Assembly (NCBI RefSeq): GCF_900176355.1
Contig: NZ_FWXI01000011.1
Location: 62,001-126,000, forward strand
Length of the DNA stretch: 64,000 nt
Source of the DNA: Sporomusa malonica
GTDB taxonomy: Bacteria; Bacillota; Negativicutes; Sporomusales; Sporomusaceae
Reading direction: 5' to 3'
The translations under genes and the position numbers were made by a program. The notes under the pieces are model-generated. The model was not told the DNA's origin, ran no database searches, and saw only the letters and a list, made by a program, of their open reading frames with translations. Positions 20,661 to 29,825 of the stretch are shown here, one piece after another. Every line of letters begins with the position of its first letter. Positions within the stretch are counted from its first letter, which is position 1.

Positions 20661-20775
20661 TGACTAACCCGCTCTAAGACTCCCATCTTCTGCAAGTGGG
20701 AGTTAAGAGCGGCTAAGTCCCTGGATAAGGGCGACTAACCTTCAGCTGGGGTTAAAACCCCACTGAAGCTAAGTC
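20661..20775. repeat. Three-hairpin modular element, possible IS200/IS605-type end remnant
   Basis: Three consecutive hairpins separated by near-identical linkers. A: CCGCTCT/AGAGCGG outside ACTCCCA/TGGGAGT (20669-20712). B: GTCCCT/AGGGCGAC (20717-20735). C: CTTCAG/CTGAAG outside GGGGTT/AACCCC (20740-20768). GACTAAC precedes hairpins A and C, and GCTAAGTC follows each. No transposase gene is nearby. The layout resembles structured ends of IS200/IS605-family elements in Bacillota, by recollection only. Confidence 0.5.
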
Positions 20776-20779
20776 TACT

Positions 20780-21667
20780 TTATGCTTTCCGCCAAGCGGC
20801 AAGTGCGCCTGTTCCCAGGCTGACACCCATAAGTACCAGAATAAGTGCTAGATAATGCTGCCATACTAGATGCTCATTTAGAAACAGTGCTGACGCAAAC
20901 AGGCCGACTACCGGTTGGCCGTTCAAAAACAGCGAGGCGGTTGAAGCGCCGATGTGGTGAATGCCGGTGTTCCATAGTACTGCGCCTAAGGCTGTGCTGA
21001 ACCAGCTGGAAAAGAGCAAGATGGCAATTGGCCACGGCTGAAAGGCCCCTTCATACACCCAGACAGGGTTAACGATTAGTCCCAGCATAACCAGGAAAGG
21101 AGCAGCGATTAAATGGCTGTACACGGTGATGACAAGCGGGCGGGTATATTGAGCGCCTTTTTTGACACAAAGCGAGCCGGCAACATAAACAAGCATGGCA
21201 GCGAGCATTATACCATCGCCAATCAGTGTCGCCTGACCAGCGTCTGTTTTGTTAGTGACAATGAACAGTACTCCGCTAAGCCCTAAGAATATACCAGCCG
21301 CTTTATTCCAAGTAAGCGGTTCGTTAACAGCTCGACTGGCTGCCAGTGTGGTGAATAGCGGATTAAGCGCCAGTAACAGTGAGGCATGGGTGGCGCTGGT
21401 AGCATTAATACCCAATGACAAAGTGATCTGGTGGAGAAATATATTAAACAGCGCCACACCGCAGATGGGTCCCCAGGCAGCACGGGGCACAGGCTTCCAG
21501 CCGTCAGGATAGAATATGGCCGGAAGCAAAAAGATAGCTGCCAGAACCATGCGGATGCCAGCTAGCGCAAGTGGCGGATAATAATTGGTTAAAGATTTAA
21601 TCATAACTACATTGATGCCCCACAGGAAAACAACGGCAACCATCATGAGGGTTATACGCTTATTCAC
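20780..21667 (-). CDS. EamA/DMT family transporter
   Basis: A 295-residue membrane protein made of two EamA repeats, about ten transmembrane helices in all. The first repeat starts at VVFLWGINVVMIKSL and the second around residues 150-285 (IMLAAMLVYVAGSLCVKK). Family members export amino acids or other metabolites, and the substrate cannot be read from sequence. It is transcribed away from the uxaB operon and is monocistronic. Confidence 0.88.
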   Translation of the reverse strand: MNKRITLMMVAVVFLWGINVVMIKSLTNYYPPLALAGIRMVLAAIFLLPAIFYPDGWKPVPRAAWGPICGVALFNIFLHQITLSLGINATSATHASLLLALNPLFTTLAASRAVNEPLTWNKAAGIFLGLSGVLFIVTNKTDAGQATLIGDGIMLAAMLVYVAGSLCVKKGAQYTRPLVITVYSHLIAAPFLVMLGLIVNPVWVYEGAFQPWPIAILLFSSWFSTALGAVLWNTGIHHIGASTASLFLNGQPVVGLFASALFLNEHLVWQHYLALILVLMGVSLGTGALAAWRKA

Positions 21668-21898
21668 AGAGAGTCTCCTTTAGTGTCGTGTTAGCATTTT
21701 ACTATCAGATAGTACCATGACTAATCAGTCGGAGGCAACCTGTAAACAGGCTGTATTATCGTAAACCAAAAAAAACACAAAATATTATAAAAAAAGCGTT
21801 GTACCATTGAACCTGTCTGGCCGATACAATTAAATAGAATAATGCGAGTTTAGTTTAGTTGGTAACTGAACTGCAAAATAAAAATGGGGGGTACGGTA
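21668..21898. promoter_or_regulatory. Divergent control region of eamA-like gene and uxaB
   Basis: AT-rich spacer. It holds the 14-mer AAAAAAAACACAAA (21768-21781) overlapping ACAAAATATT; both words recur upstream of the TRAP transporter genes. There is also an imperfect inverted repeat TTGTACC/GATACAA about 30 bases on. These are candidate operator sites for a hexuronate regulator. Confidence 0.4.
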
Positions 21899-23380
21899 AT
21901 GCGTAAACTTAACAGCCAGCTTCATCCGGTAACCGTGTTGCCAGAGCGAGTCATCCAATTTGGTGAGGGTAACTTCTTGCGGGCTTTTGCCGACTGGATG
22001 ATTCATCAAATGAATAAGCAGGAGTTGTTTAACGGCAGGGCCGTGCTGGTGCAGCCCATAGCTGAAGGCTTATCAAAACAGATTAACGAACAAGATGGTT
22101 TATACACATTGTTTTTGCGCGGTCTTAAAGACGGCCAGCCATATGAAGAAAAAGAAATCATTAGCGCCGTAAGCCGCTGTATTAACCCCTACGGCCAATG
22201 GGAAGAGTGTATCGCCTGTGCTGAAAACCCGGATATTGAGTTTGTCATTAGTAATACTACCGAGGCCGGCATTGCTTACGATCCGGCTGACAGGCAGGAA
22301 AATCAGCCACCGGTATCTTTCCCCGGTAAGCTGACTGCGTATCTCTACCACCGTTTCGGACATTTTAACGGTGACTCAGCCAAGGGTATGGTAATCCTGC
22401 CTTGTGAGCTGATTGACCGCAATGGCGACAACCTAAAAAAGGTGGTACTGCAGTTTGCTGATGCATGGCAGCTGCCAGCAGCGTTTAAACTCTGGGTTGA
22501 GCAGCACAACTACTTCCTTAACACCCTTGTAGACCGGGTGGTGACAGGTTATCCGCGCGACGAAATCAAAGAGCTTGAGCATAGATTAGGCTACCAGGAC
22601 GCTATTTTCGACACTGGTGAGTTATTCCACCTTTGGGTTATTGAAGGACCGGCGCATCTGGCCGAGCGTTTACCGTTCGCCAAGGCTGGCCTTAACGTGA
22701 TCTGGACCAATGACATGAGTCCGTACCGGACTCGCAAAGTGCGGATTCTTAACGGCGCCCATACCTCGTCAGTACCGGCCGCTTTCCTGTACGGCCTAGA
22801 CACTGTAGGTGAGATGATGGAGCATGAGGTGATGGGTAAATATGTACAGCAAATCATTTTTGATGAAATTGTGCCGTCCATTCAATTGGATAAGGCCATG
22901 CTCACTGATTTTGCGGAAAGTGTAATGGACAGGTTCCGCAATCCGTTTATTAAACATTATCTCCTGAGCATACTCCTGAATTCTTCTTCTAAGTTTAAGG
23001 CCAGAGTGCTGCCTTCCATCCTGGACTATCACGCCAGCCATGGCAAATTGCCGGAAAAGCTGACCTTCTCACTGGCTGCCCTGATTGCCGTATATAAAGA
23101 TGGCAAAGTCGATGGTGCCGGGATGCAAGCCTGCCGCGCTCAAGGAGAATTTGTCATGAAAGACGATGTGCCTGTACTTGAATTTTTTGCTGAGGTGTGG
23201 GGTGGCTTTGACGGCTCTCCTGAAGCGGCCTGTCAGGTTGCTGAAAAGGTACTGGCCAATACTGGTTTGTGGGGGCAGGATTTAACGCAGGTGGAAGGGC
23301 TTACAGCCAAGACCGGCGGTTTCCTTTACACCATCACAGCTCACGGCATGAAGGCTGCAGTTGAGCAGCTTGTCTACTAA
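21899..23380 (+). CDS. uxaB: Tagaturonate reductase (altronate oxidoreductase)
   Basis: NADH-dependent interconversion of D-tagaturonate and D-altronate in galacturonate catabolism. 493 residues, close to E. coli UxaB. Mannitol-dehydrogenase-family landmarks: IQFGEGNFLRAFADWMIHQ at the N-terminus and the catalytic-region motif RILNGAHTSSVPAAFLYG in the middle. ATG at 21899 is preferred to the ATG at 21884 because GGGGGG lies about 7 bases before it and nothing precedes the earlier one. uxaA follows after 12 bases. Uronate isomerase (uxaC) is not in the window. Confidence 0.93.
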   Translation: MRKLNSQLHPVTVLPERVIQFGEGNFLRAFADWMIHQMNKQELFNGRAVLVQPIAEGLSKQINEQDGLYTLFLRGLKDGQPYEEKEIISAVSRCINPYGQWEECIACAENPDIEFVISNTTEAGIAYDPADRQENQPPVSFPGKLTAYLYHRFGHFNGDSAKGMVILPCELIDRNGDNLKKVVLQFADAWQLPAAFKLWVEQHNYFLNTLVDRVVTGYPRDEIKELEHRLGYQDAIFDTGELFHLWVIEGPAHLAERLPFAKAGLNVIWTNDMSPYRTRKVRILNGAHTSSVPAAFLYGLDTVGEMMEHEVMGKYVQQIIFDEIVPSIQLDKAMLTDFAESVMDRFRNPFIKHYLLSILLNSSSKFKARVLPSILDYHASHGKLPEKLTFSLAALIAVYKDGKVDGAGMQACRAQGEFVMKDDVPVLEFFAEVWGGFDGSPEAACQVAEKVLANTGLWGQDLTQVEGLTAKTGGFLYTITAHGMKAAVEQLVY

Positions 23381-23392
23381 GGAGGGATTGAG

Positions 23393-24838
23393 TTGTCACA
23401 GCTAAGAATTCATGAGAAGGATAATGTTGCCGTTGTTCTCCATCCTGCCGAGGGGGCTCAGGCCGGCAGAGGCCATAAGGTTGCGCTCACAGATATTCCT
23501 GCTGGTGAGCACATCATTAAGTATGGTTTCTCTATTGGTCACGCGACAACTAATATCAAGGCCGGGGACTGGGTTCATACCCATAACATCAAGACCAACT
23601 TAGGGGACATTCTAGAATACCAATATCAGCCTGCACCTGCGTCAGTCCAAACGACGCGCGAGTGCCCTGATTTTCAAGGCTATCGCCGTCAGAGTGGGCA
23701 AGTCGGCGTACGTAATGAAGTATGGATTATTCCCACAGTAAGCTGCGTTAATCAGAACATCAGGCTCATGGCCCAGCAGGCCACGGCTTTGTTTAAAGAC
23801 ACGCCTAATGTAGATGGTATTTTTGAGATTACTCACCCCTATGGCTGTTCCCAGTTAGGGGATGACCATAACAGTACCCAGCGTATTTTGGCTGACTTGG
23901 TCTGCCATCCCAATGCAGGGGCTGTGCTGGTTGTCGGCTTAGGATGTGAAAACAACTACATCGCTGACTTCAAAAAAGTGCTGGGCGACTATGACTCTGA
24001 GCGGGTAAAGTTCTTGGTGGCGCAGGAGGTTGAGGACGAGATTGCCGCCGGCGTTGAACTCTTAGGTGAGCTTGTCAAATATGCCTCCGGATTTACCCGG
24101 GAGGTCTGTCCCGTATCAGAGCTGGTCATTGGTCTTAAGTGTGGCGGCTCTGATGGATTCTCCGGCATCACGGCCAATCCGTTGGTCGGCGCGTTCTCTG
24201 ACAGGCTGCTGGCCTGCGGCGGCAGCACTGTGCTGACCGAGGTGCCGGAGATGTTTGGCGCTGAGACAATTCTGATGAATCGGGCTGTTGACTCTTCTGT
24301 ATTTGACAAGACAGTACAGCTGATTAATGACTTCAAAGCATACTTCAAGAATTATAACCAGCCGATTTATGAAAACCCCTCACCTGGTAATAAGCAAGGC
24401 GGCATCAGCACACTGGAAGAAAAGTCGCTCGGCTGCACGCAAAAGGGTGGTACCGGTCAGGTGACAGATGTTATTGGGTATGCCGGCCAGGTAACTAAAA
24501 AGGGTCTGACACTCTTAAGCTCGCCTGGTAATGACATGGTAGCCGCTACCGCTTTGGCTGCAGCCGGTTGCCATATCATCCTCTTTACCACCGGGCGGGG
24601 CACGCCGCTTGGCACCGTCATACCTACTGTTAAAGTGGCTACTAATAGTGAACTGTTTGCCCGCAAAACCAATTGGATGGACTTTGATGCCGGGCAGCTG
24701 CTTACTGGTGTAAGTATGCAGCAGCTTACTGATCAATTCTTTAGCTATATTGCGGAAGTGGCCTCAGGTAAGCCGACCAAAGCCGAACACATGGGTTTTA
24801 GAGAAATCGCTATATTTAAGAATGGCGTGACTTTATAA
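23393..24838 (+). CDS. uxaA: Altronate dehydratase
   Basis: Dehydrates D-altronate to 2-keto-3-deoxygluconate. 481 residues: a short N-terminal SAF domain (about residues 1-95, with HATTNIKAGDWVHTHNIKT) and the large UxaA catalytic domain with PTVSCVNQNIR, THPYGCSQLGDDH and LKCGGSDGFSGITANP. Translation probably starts at TTG 23393, with GGAGGG 6 bases upstream and no better start nearby. Its product is the substrate of the KDG kinase at the left end of the window. No terminator is visible before the TRAP genes. Confidence 0.94.
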   Translation: MSQLRIHEKDNVAVVLHPAEGAQAGRGHKVALTDIPAGEHIIKYGFSIGHATTNIKAGDWVHTHNIKTNLGDILEYQYQPAPASVQTTRECPDFQGYRRQSGQVGVRNEVWIIPTVSCVNQNIRLMAQQATALFKDTPNVDGIFEITHPYGCSQLGDDHNSTQRILADLVCHPNAGAVLVVGLGCENNYIADFKKVLGDYDSERVKFLVAQEVEDEIAAGVELLGELVKYASGFTREVCPVSELVIGLKCGGSDGFSGITANPLVGAFSDRLLACGGSTVLTEVPEMFGAETILMNRAVDSSVFDKTVQLINDFKAYFKNYNQPIYENPSPGNKQGGISTLEEKSLGCTQKGGTGQVTDVIGYAGQVTKKGLTLLSSPGNDMVAATALAAAGCHIILFTTGRGTPLGTVIPTVKVATNSELFARKTNWMDFDAGQLLTGVSMQQLTDQFFSYIAEVASGKPTKAEHMGFREIAIFKNGVTL

Positions 24839-24958
24839 CACCTAAAAAAAACACAAATTTCCCTAAAAAATAAACATACAAAATATTCAGAAAGAACAGT
24901 AAAATGATACAAAGAACCCTACTGAATTAATTAAATTACTATTGCAAGGAGGGATGAC
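24839..24958 (+). promoter_or_regulatory. Spacer before TRAP genes with motifs shared with the uxaB upstream region
   Basis: 120 AT-rich bases that repeat the exact 14-mer AAAAAAAACACAAA (24844-24857) and ACAAAATATT (24878-24887) found before uxaB. This suggests a second, co-regulated promoter for the transporter. Confidence 0.4.
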
Positions 24959-25480
24959 GTGGAGGCACTCAGAAAAATTGCCCTGGCTATAGATACTCTA
25001 TTTGAAAGTATTGCGCTTTTAGGCCTTACAAGCATGATTCTTATTGTTATCACTCAGGTTATGACTAGAAAACTCTTTAATTTCGTATTCTTCTGGTCGG
25101 AAGAGATGACGCTGCTGCTCTTGGTCTGGTTCGCATTTATGGGTATGGCTATCGGCTTTCGTGAGGATTTACATCTTGGTGTGGACTCTTTTACTGCTTT
25201 TTTGCCTGATATGGTTAACCGTGTTCTCGATAAGATTATTGGACTCTCTATTTTTGCCTTCGGCGTGTATCTCATTGTTTACGGTTGGGAATTTACCGTC
25301 ATGATGCACGAATCGACCCTGGCAGCCACTAAGCTCCCGAACAGTGTACTGTATGTTGTTATGCCTGTAACTGGCGTTATGACTTGTGCCTATTCTGCTC
25401 TGCAGGTAGCCGGTTTTGATACCAAACGCCACAAAGGCAATGAGGTTGAAATGAGCGGCGCTATGGGAGGTGAGGAATAA
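24959..25480 (+). CDS. TRAP transporter small permease (DctQ family)
   Basis: A 173-residue four-helix membrane subunit of a tripartite ATP-independent periplasmic transporter. Hydrophobic spans lie at about residues 18-38, 50-70, 88-108 and 125-145. The GTG start is 5 bases after GGAGGG. It ends with a one-base overlap on the large permease gene. Placement right after uxaA suggests hexuronate uptake. Confidence 0.88.
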   Translation: MEALRKIALAIDTLFESIALLGLTSMILIVITQVMTRKLFNFVFFWSEEMTLLLLVWFAFMGMAIGFREDLHLGVDSFTAFLPDMVNRVLDKIIGLSIFAFGVYLIVYGWEFTVMMHESTLAATKLPNSVLYVVMPVTGVMTCAYSALQVAGFDTKRHKGNEVEMSGAMGGEE

Positions 25481-26772
25481 TGGAGCAGCAAGCAGTAGCA
25501 GTTATGATTTTAGTTGGAACCTTTATCGCATTAATGGTCCTCAGATTTCCGGTAGCCATGGTGTTGGCTTTTTCCACCATGCTCACTATGATTTACGTGG
25601 AGTTGCCGCTTGCCGTGCTCGGTCAGCAAATGATTCAAGGGATCAGCAGTTTTTCGCTGTTAGCGATTCCGTTTTTTATCCTTACCGGACAAATTATGGG
25701 TGAAGGCGGCTTGGCCCTCAGAATGGTTAACCTGGCTTACCTTCTCGTTGGCCGCATTCGCGGCGGCTTGGCACTAGTTAACTCTGTCGCCTGTATGTTC
25801 TTTGGCAACATCTCCGGTTCAGCGGTAGCAGATGCTTCTTCAGTAGGATCGGTAATGATTCCGATGATGAAGAAAAAAGGCTATGACGCCGACTACTCAG
25901 TAGGTTTGACAATTTCCTCAGCCATTCAAGGGGTTGTCGTTCCGCCTAGTCATAATTTGGTTCTGTATTCTATAGTAGCTGGTGGCATTTCAATTAAGAG
26001 TCTGTTTCTGGCAGGTATTGTTCCTGGGTTTATCTTACTTGGTACGCTTATGACTGTTGCCTATATCATTGCCCGCAAACGCGGCTATCAAAAAGGCGAT
26101 CCAATAGAGAAAGAAAAGGTTCCTGGCATCTTATTTCATGGCATTCTGTCCTTATCCCCAGCCATTGTTATACTTGGTGGTATTATCTCCGGCTGGTTTA
26201 CTGCTACTGAGTCTGGCGCCATGGCCGCGTTATACTCCTTCATTCTCGCTTTCGGTGTATACCGCGAGGCTCCTTTGTCATCGATGATTCCGGTGCTTAA
26301 ACGTACCTTCCGTACTGTGCTGATGGTATATTTCTTAATCGCTGCTTCGGCCGCTTTCGGTTGGGTGTTGGCCTACCTGAAAATACCTATGCTTGTTACC
26401 GAACTTTTTTTGACTGTTTCAGATAGCCCTATCATTATCATGATGCTCATCAATGTTTTGCTTCTGATACTGGGCGGACCTATGGATATGGCCCCCATGA
26501 TTCTTATCATGACTCCGATTCTTTTGCCTGTGTGTACAGCCATTGGTATTGACCCTGTACACTTTGGCCTGATTCTCATTTTTAACGCCGGCATGGGACT
26601 GCTGACCCCACCGGTCGGGACGGTACTTTTCGTTGGCTGTGCTATTGGCGGCGTAACACTATCGCAAGGTACCAAGGCTATGATGCCATTCTTTTATGCT
26701 ATGATATTAGTGTTGCTCCTCATCACCTATGTTCCGCAGGTTGTTATGTGGCTTCCTAATATGTTTAAGTAA
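25480..26772 (+). CDS. TRAP transporter large permease (DctM family)
   Basis: A 430-residue protein with about 12 membrane spans, the ion-coupled translocating subunit. Family segments include FFGNISGSAVADASSVGSVM and the second-half FNAGMGLLTPPVGTVLFVG. It works with DctQ and the solute-binding protein encoded next. Substrate by context: galacturonate, glucuronate or a related acid. Confidence 0.92.
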   Translation: MEQQAVAVMILVGTFIALMVLRFPVAMVLAFSTMLTMIYVELPLAVLGQQMIQGISSFSLLAIPFFILTGQIMGEGGLALRMVNLAYLLVGRIRGGLALVNSVACMFFGNISGSAVADASSVGSVMIPMMKKKGYDADYSVGLTISSAIQGVVVPPSHNLVLYSIVAGGISIKSLFLAGIVPGFILLGTLMTVAYIIARKRGYQKGDPIEKEKVPGILFHGILSLSPAIVILGGIISGWFTATESGAMAALYSFILAFGVYREAPLSSMIPVLKRTFRTVLMVYFLIAASAAFGWVLAYLKIPMLVTELFLTVSDSPIIIMMLINVLLLILGGPMDMAPMILIMTPILLPVCTAIGIDPVHFGLILIFNAGMGLLTPPVGTVLFVGCAIGGVTLSQGTKAMMPFFYAMILVLLLITYVPQVVMWLPNMFK

Positions 26773-26828
26773 CCCAGTGTCTTACCTAAGGGGATTCATC
26801 CCAACATTATTTAAGGGGGATATTAATA

Positions 26829-27845
26829 ATGAACAGAAAGAAACTGATTGCTGGTGTTCTGTCTTTGATGCTGGCCGGTTCGCTTTTCGCTGGCTGCGGT
26901 TCAAAAGACACCGGCTCGGCTGAAAAGAAAGCCGAAGGAGCTAAGTACACGTTCCGTTTGGCGGAAACTCATCCGGCCGATTACCCCACTACCTTGGGTG
27001 ACAAGAAGTTTGCCGAACTGGTCAACGAACGCACCAAAGGCCGCATCAAAATTGAGGTATTCCCATCCTCTCAGCTTGGCGAAGAAAAGGCTGTTATTGA
27101 GCAAGTACAATTGGGTGCCATTGAGTTTACTCGCGTAAGCTCCTCACCACTGGCTGAATTCAACAAAGCTTTTGGCGTATTCTCCCTGCCATATATTTTT
27201 GATAATGACGCTCATATGTGGAAATTCCTTAGCGGTGAAGCCGGCAATAAAATGCTTGACGGTCTGGAAAAATCTAAAATGAAGGGCCTGGCTTACTATA
27301 GCTCTGGTTCCCGCAGCTTCTATACCAAGAAGCCAGTTACTAAGGTTGAAGACCTGAAAGGCCTCAAAATCCGCGTTCAGCAAAATAAGATCAACATGGA
27401 TCTGATTAGCTCCCTGGGAGCTAGTGCAACTCCGATGCCTTATGGCGAAGTATTTAGCGGCCTGCAGACCGGTGTAATTGACGGCGCCGAAAACAATTCG
27501 CCCAGCTACCTGACTGCCAACCACTATCAAGCGGTTAAAAACTATATTCTTGATGGACACCAGCGGGTACCGGAAGTGCTTTTAATCAGCAAAGTGACTT
27601 GGGATAAACTGTCTGAAGAAGACCGCAAAATTATTAAGCAAGCTGCTATTGACTCAGTAACAACCCAACGTGAACTGTGGGGCAAATTTGAGAAAGAATC
27701 GATGGATAAGCTCAAAGCCAATGGCGTAGTGGTTACAGAAGTTACCGACGTGAAGCCTTGGCAAGCCGCCGTTAAACCTGTTATTGACAAGCATGGTGAG
27801 AACTACAAAGAAGAATTGGCTGCTATCGAGCAAGCTCGCAAGTAA
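26829..27845 (+). CDS. TRAP transporter solute-binding lipoprotein (DctP family)
   Basis: A 338-residue extracytoplasmic binding protein. The lipoprotein signal peptide ends in the lipobox LFAGC (Cys23), so it is membrane-tethered. The DctP fold shows the central motif KGLKIRVQQNKINMDLISSL, with the ligand carboxylate-binding Arg expected in KIRV, and GLQTGVIDGAENNSPSY. Genomic context points to a hexuronate ligand. A strong terminator follows. Confidence 0.92.
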   Translation: MNRKKLIAGVLSLMLAGSLFAGCGSKDTGSAEKKAEGAKYTFRLAETHPADYPTTLGDKKFAELVNERTKGRIKIEVFPSSQLGEEKAVIEQVQLGAIEFTRVSSSPLAEFNKAFGVFSLPYIFDNDAHMWKFLSGEAGNKMLDGLEKSKMKGLAYYSSGSRSFYTKKPVTKVEDLKGLKIRVQQNKINMDLISSLGASATPMPYGEVFSGLQTGVIDGAENNSPSYLTANHYQAVKNYILDGHQRVPEVLLISKVTWDKLSEEDRKIIKQAAIDSVTTQRELWGKFEKESMDKLKANGVVVTEVTDVKPWQAAVKPVIDKHGENYKEELAAIEQARK

Positions 27846-27854
27846 TAGCCACCC

Positions 27855-27890
27855 AAATAGGGAGCTGCTGAGAGGCAGCTCCCTATTTTA
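27855..27890 (+). terminator. Terminator of TRAP/uxa block
   Basis: AAATAGGGAGCTGC pairs with GCAGCTCCCTATTT around a 6-base loop, followed by T. Confidence 0.85.
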
Positions 27891-27977
27891 ATCTATCAGC
27901 CGATGTTGCCTTTATCCAGGCGGAAAATCATATTTTTTAACAGGATAAAAAAGTTTTACCGCGAAATCCTATCCATT

Positions 27978-29825
27978 ATGATAAAATCAATTATCAATTT
28001 TATTAGTGAAACCATTTGGCTAAAAGACCAACTGCTGACATCCAAACTATTTACTTTCTCAGCAGTGCTCGTTATCATCCCGATGATTGCAGTCGGAGTA
28101 ATTTCTTATTACCGGTCATCAACAATTCTAGAAGGGGAAGCCAGGAACTATAGTTGGCAGATCAATGAACAGGTCAAAACGCAGATTGAATATTACCTGA
28201 GAGATGCTGAGATAAACTCGCTGAAAATACTCAACCACCACGATATGATCAGCTTTTTAAAAAGGGATGAGACCGGGGGTGTTAAGCGCCAGGAGCTTGT
28301 TGGAGCAGTGCGTGATCTCTTGGAGACGACCTCGTATTCGCGGCCGGATATCTCGAGCGTAGCAGTAGTTATTGATGGTTTTGGCGTCATTGACAGCCTG
28401 GGCTACCGGGGGCCATATCCTGCTAGTGAGCTTGAAAAAGAATATTGGTACGCGTCAGTACCGGCCAATGGCAACTCAATGCTTGTCAGCCGAATTATCA
28501 AATGGGATAATTACCAGGAGCCTGTGATTACTATTGCCAGAAGGATTCATAGCCCGTACACCTTGGAACCTATTGGTATGCTGCTTATCGATGTCAACTT
28601 TCGCCGCTTACAGGATATTGCCGACAAGGTGAACAGTGTTGGCAAGAGCTCTTTTTATATTCTGGATGCCGAGGGCCACTATGTATACCATCCTGACAGC
28701 TCTAAACTGGGACGTCGCTCCGAATTCCTTAACCTGGAGAGTATCTTGTCCCTACAGGATAACTCCTTTCTATCTGAACACGACCAGGTAGTTATCTTAA
28801 ATCACTCATCTTCATTGGGCTGGCGGTTTGTCACGGCCATCCCCCGGGCTGAGCTGTTTAGAGGAACAGCTCATATCGGCTCCACCATTTTTTGGACAGT
28901 TGTCATCACTCTTCTTATTGCTTACGTGCTGGGAGTCAGTTTTGCCAGCACGATTATCAGGCCCATTCGCCGGCTGCAGCGGTTTATGAGAAACGTGCAG
29001 GTGGGAGATTTTGCGCGGCGTTTACCTGTTGAATCAAGTGATGAGATTGGCCAGCTGACCAATGGCTTTAACCAAATGGTTGAGAAACTTTCGGAACTTA
29101 TGGAAGAGGTATATTTTTCTAAGCTGCGGGAAACCGAAATGTCGCTAGGACAAAAAGAAATGGAACTTAAGGTATTGCAGTCGCAAATCAATCCACACTT
29201 TCTCTGCAACTCACTGGAAACCGTCCGTGGCATGGCCCTGGAACAGAATATGGGTGATATTGCAGCTATGGCAGCCTCACTGGGCACGCTCTTACGGTAT
29301 AATTTAACGACAGTGTCGCCGACGGTAACACTCCGCGAGGAGATTAATTTTTGTACTGTTTACCTTAAGATTCAGCAATACCGTTTTGATAAGAACGTTA
29401 AATACTGTTTTGATATCCCGCAGTGGGCACTGAGCACGATGATTGTTAAATTCTCTTTGCAGCCTTTAGTTGAAAACTGTTTTGTCCATAGTGTTGGGGA
29501 TGGACCTGAACCAACCCGTATAACAATCTCGGCATGTCAGCAGGCAGATAACCTCATTATCCGGGTGGCTGACACTGGGGTTGGTATGGACGAGAGCGTG
29601 TTGGACAAAATTAAACATGATCTTATTAATAAAGATATCACTTCAGGCGGCGCTAACATTGGGATTGTCAACGTCCATCGCCGGATTGTTAACCTCTTTG
29701 GCCCCGATTATGGGGTAACTGTTGAAAGCTTTCCTGGCCAAGGCACTACGGTGCTGGTCAAGTTGCCACTCATTAAGAAAGAAGAGGGCGGGGACCAACA
29801 TGAACCATATTCTTATTGTGGATGA
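27978..29825 (+). CDS. Sensor histidine kinase (YesM type, Cache-HAMP)
   Basis: A 615-residue membrane kinase: first membrane span (about residues 22-42, FSAVLVIIPMIAVGVISYY), extracytoplasmic Cache-like sensor (45-310), second span (VVITLLIAYVLGVSFAS), HAMP (IIRPIRRLQRFMRNVQVGDF), His_kinase domain with the phospho-His in LQSQINPHFLCNSLETVRGM, and an HATPase with LQPLVENCFVHSV. The start is uncertain: an in-frame ATG at 27903 lies only 13 bases after the preceding terminator, so the ATG at 27978 is preferred, but neither has a good ribosome site. It probably senses a hexuronate or plant polysaccharide product and works with the next gene. Confidence 0.85.
   Translation: MIKSIINFISETIWLKDQLLTSKLFTFSAVLVIIPMIAVGVISYYRSSTILEGEARNYSWQINEQVKTQIEYYLRDAEINSLKILNHHDMISFLKRDETGGVKRQELVGAVRDLLETTSYSRPDISSVAVVIDGFGVIDSLGYRGPYPASELEKEYWYASVPANGNSMLVSRIIKWDNYQEPVITIARRIHSPYTLEPIGMLLIDVNFRRLQDIADKVNSVGKSSFYILDAEGHYVYHPDSSKLGRRSEFLNLESILSLQDNSFLSEHDQVVILNHSSSLGWRFVTAIPRAELFRGTAHIGSTIFWTVVITLLIAYVLGVSFASTIIRPIRRLQRFMRNVQVGDFARRLPVESSDEIGQLTNGFNQMVEKLSELMEEVYFSKLRETEMSLGQKEMELKVLQSQINPHFLCNSLETVRGMALEQNMGDIAAMAASLGTLLRYNLTTVSPTVTLREEINFCTVYLKIQQYRFDKNVKYCFDIPQWALSTMIVKFSLQPLVENCFVHSVGDGPEPTRITISACQQADNLIIRVADTGVGMDESVLDKIKHDLINKDITSGGANIGIVNVHRRIVNLFGPDYGVTVESFPGQGTTVLVKLPLIKKEEGGDQHEPYSYCG

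Noticed and set aside
20661..20775. Possible tRNA-like or CRISPR-like repeat
   Set aside because: The hairpins differ in sequence, there is no CCA end or anticodon arm, and no regularly spaced direct repeats longer than 8 bases.
26796..26812. Small hairpin GGGGATTCATCCC between dctM and dctP
   Set aside because: Only about 4-5 bp and no T-run; too weak to call a terminator.
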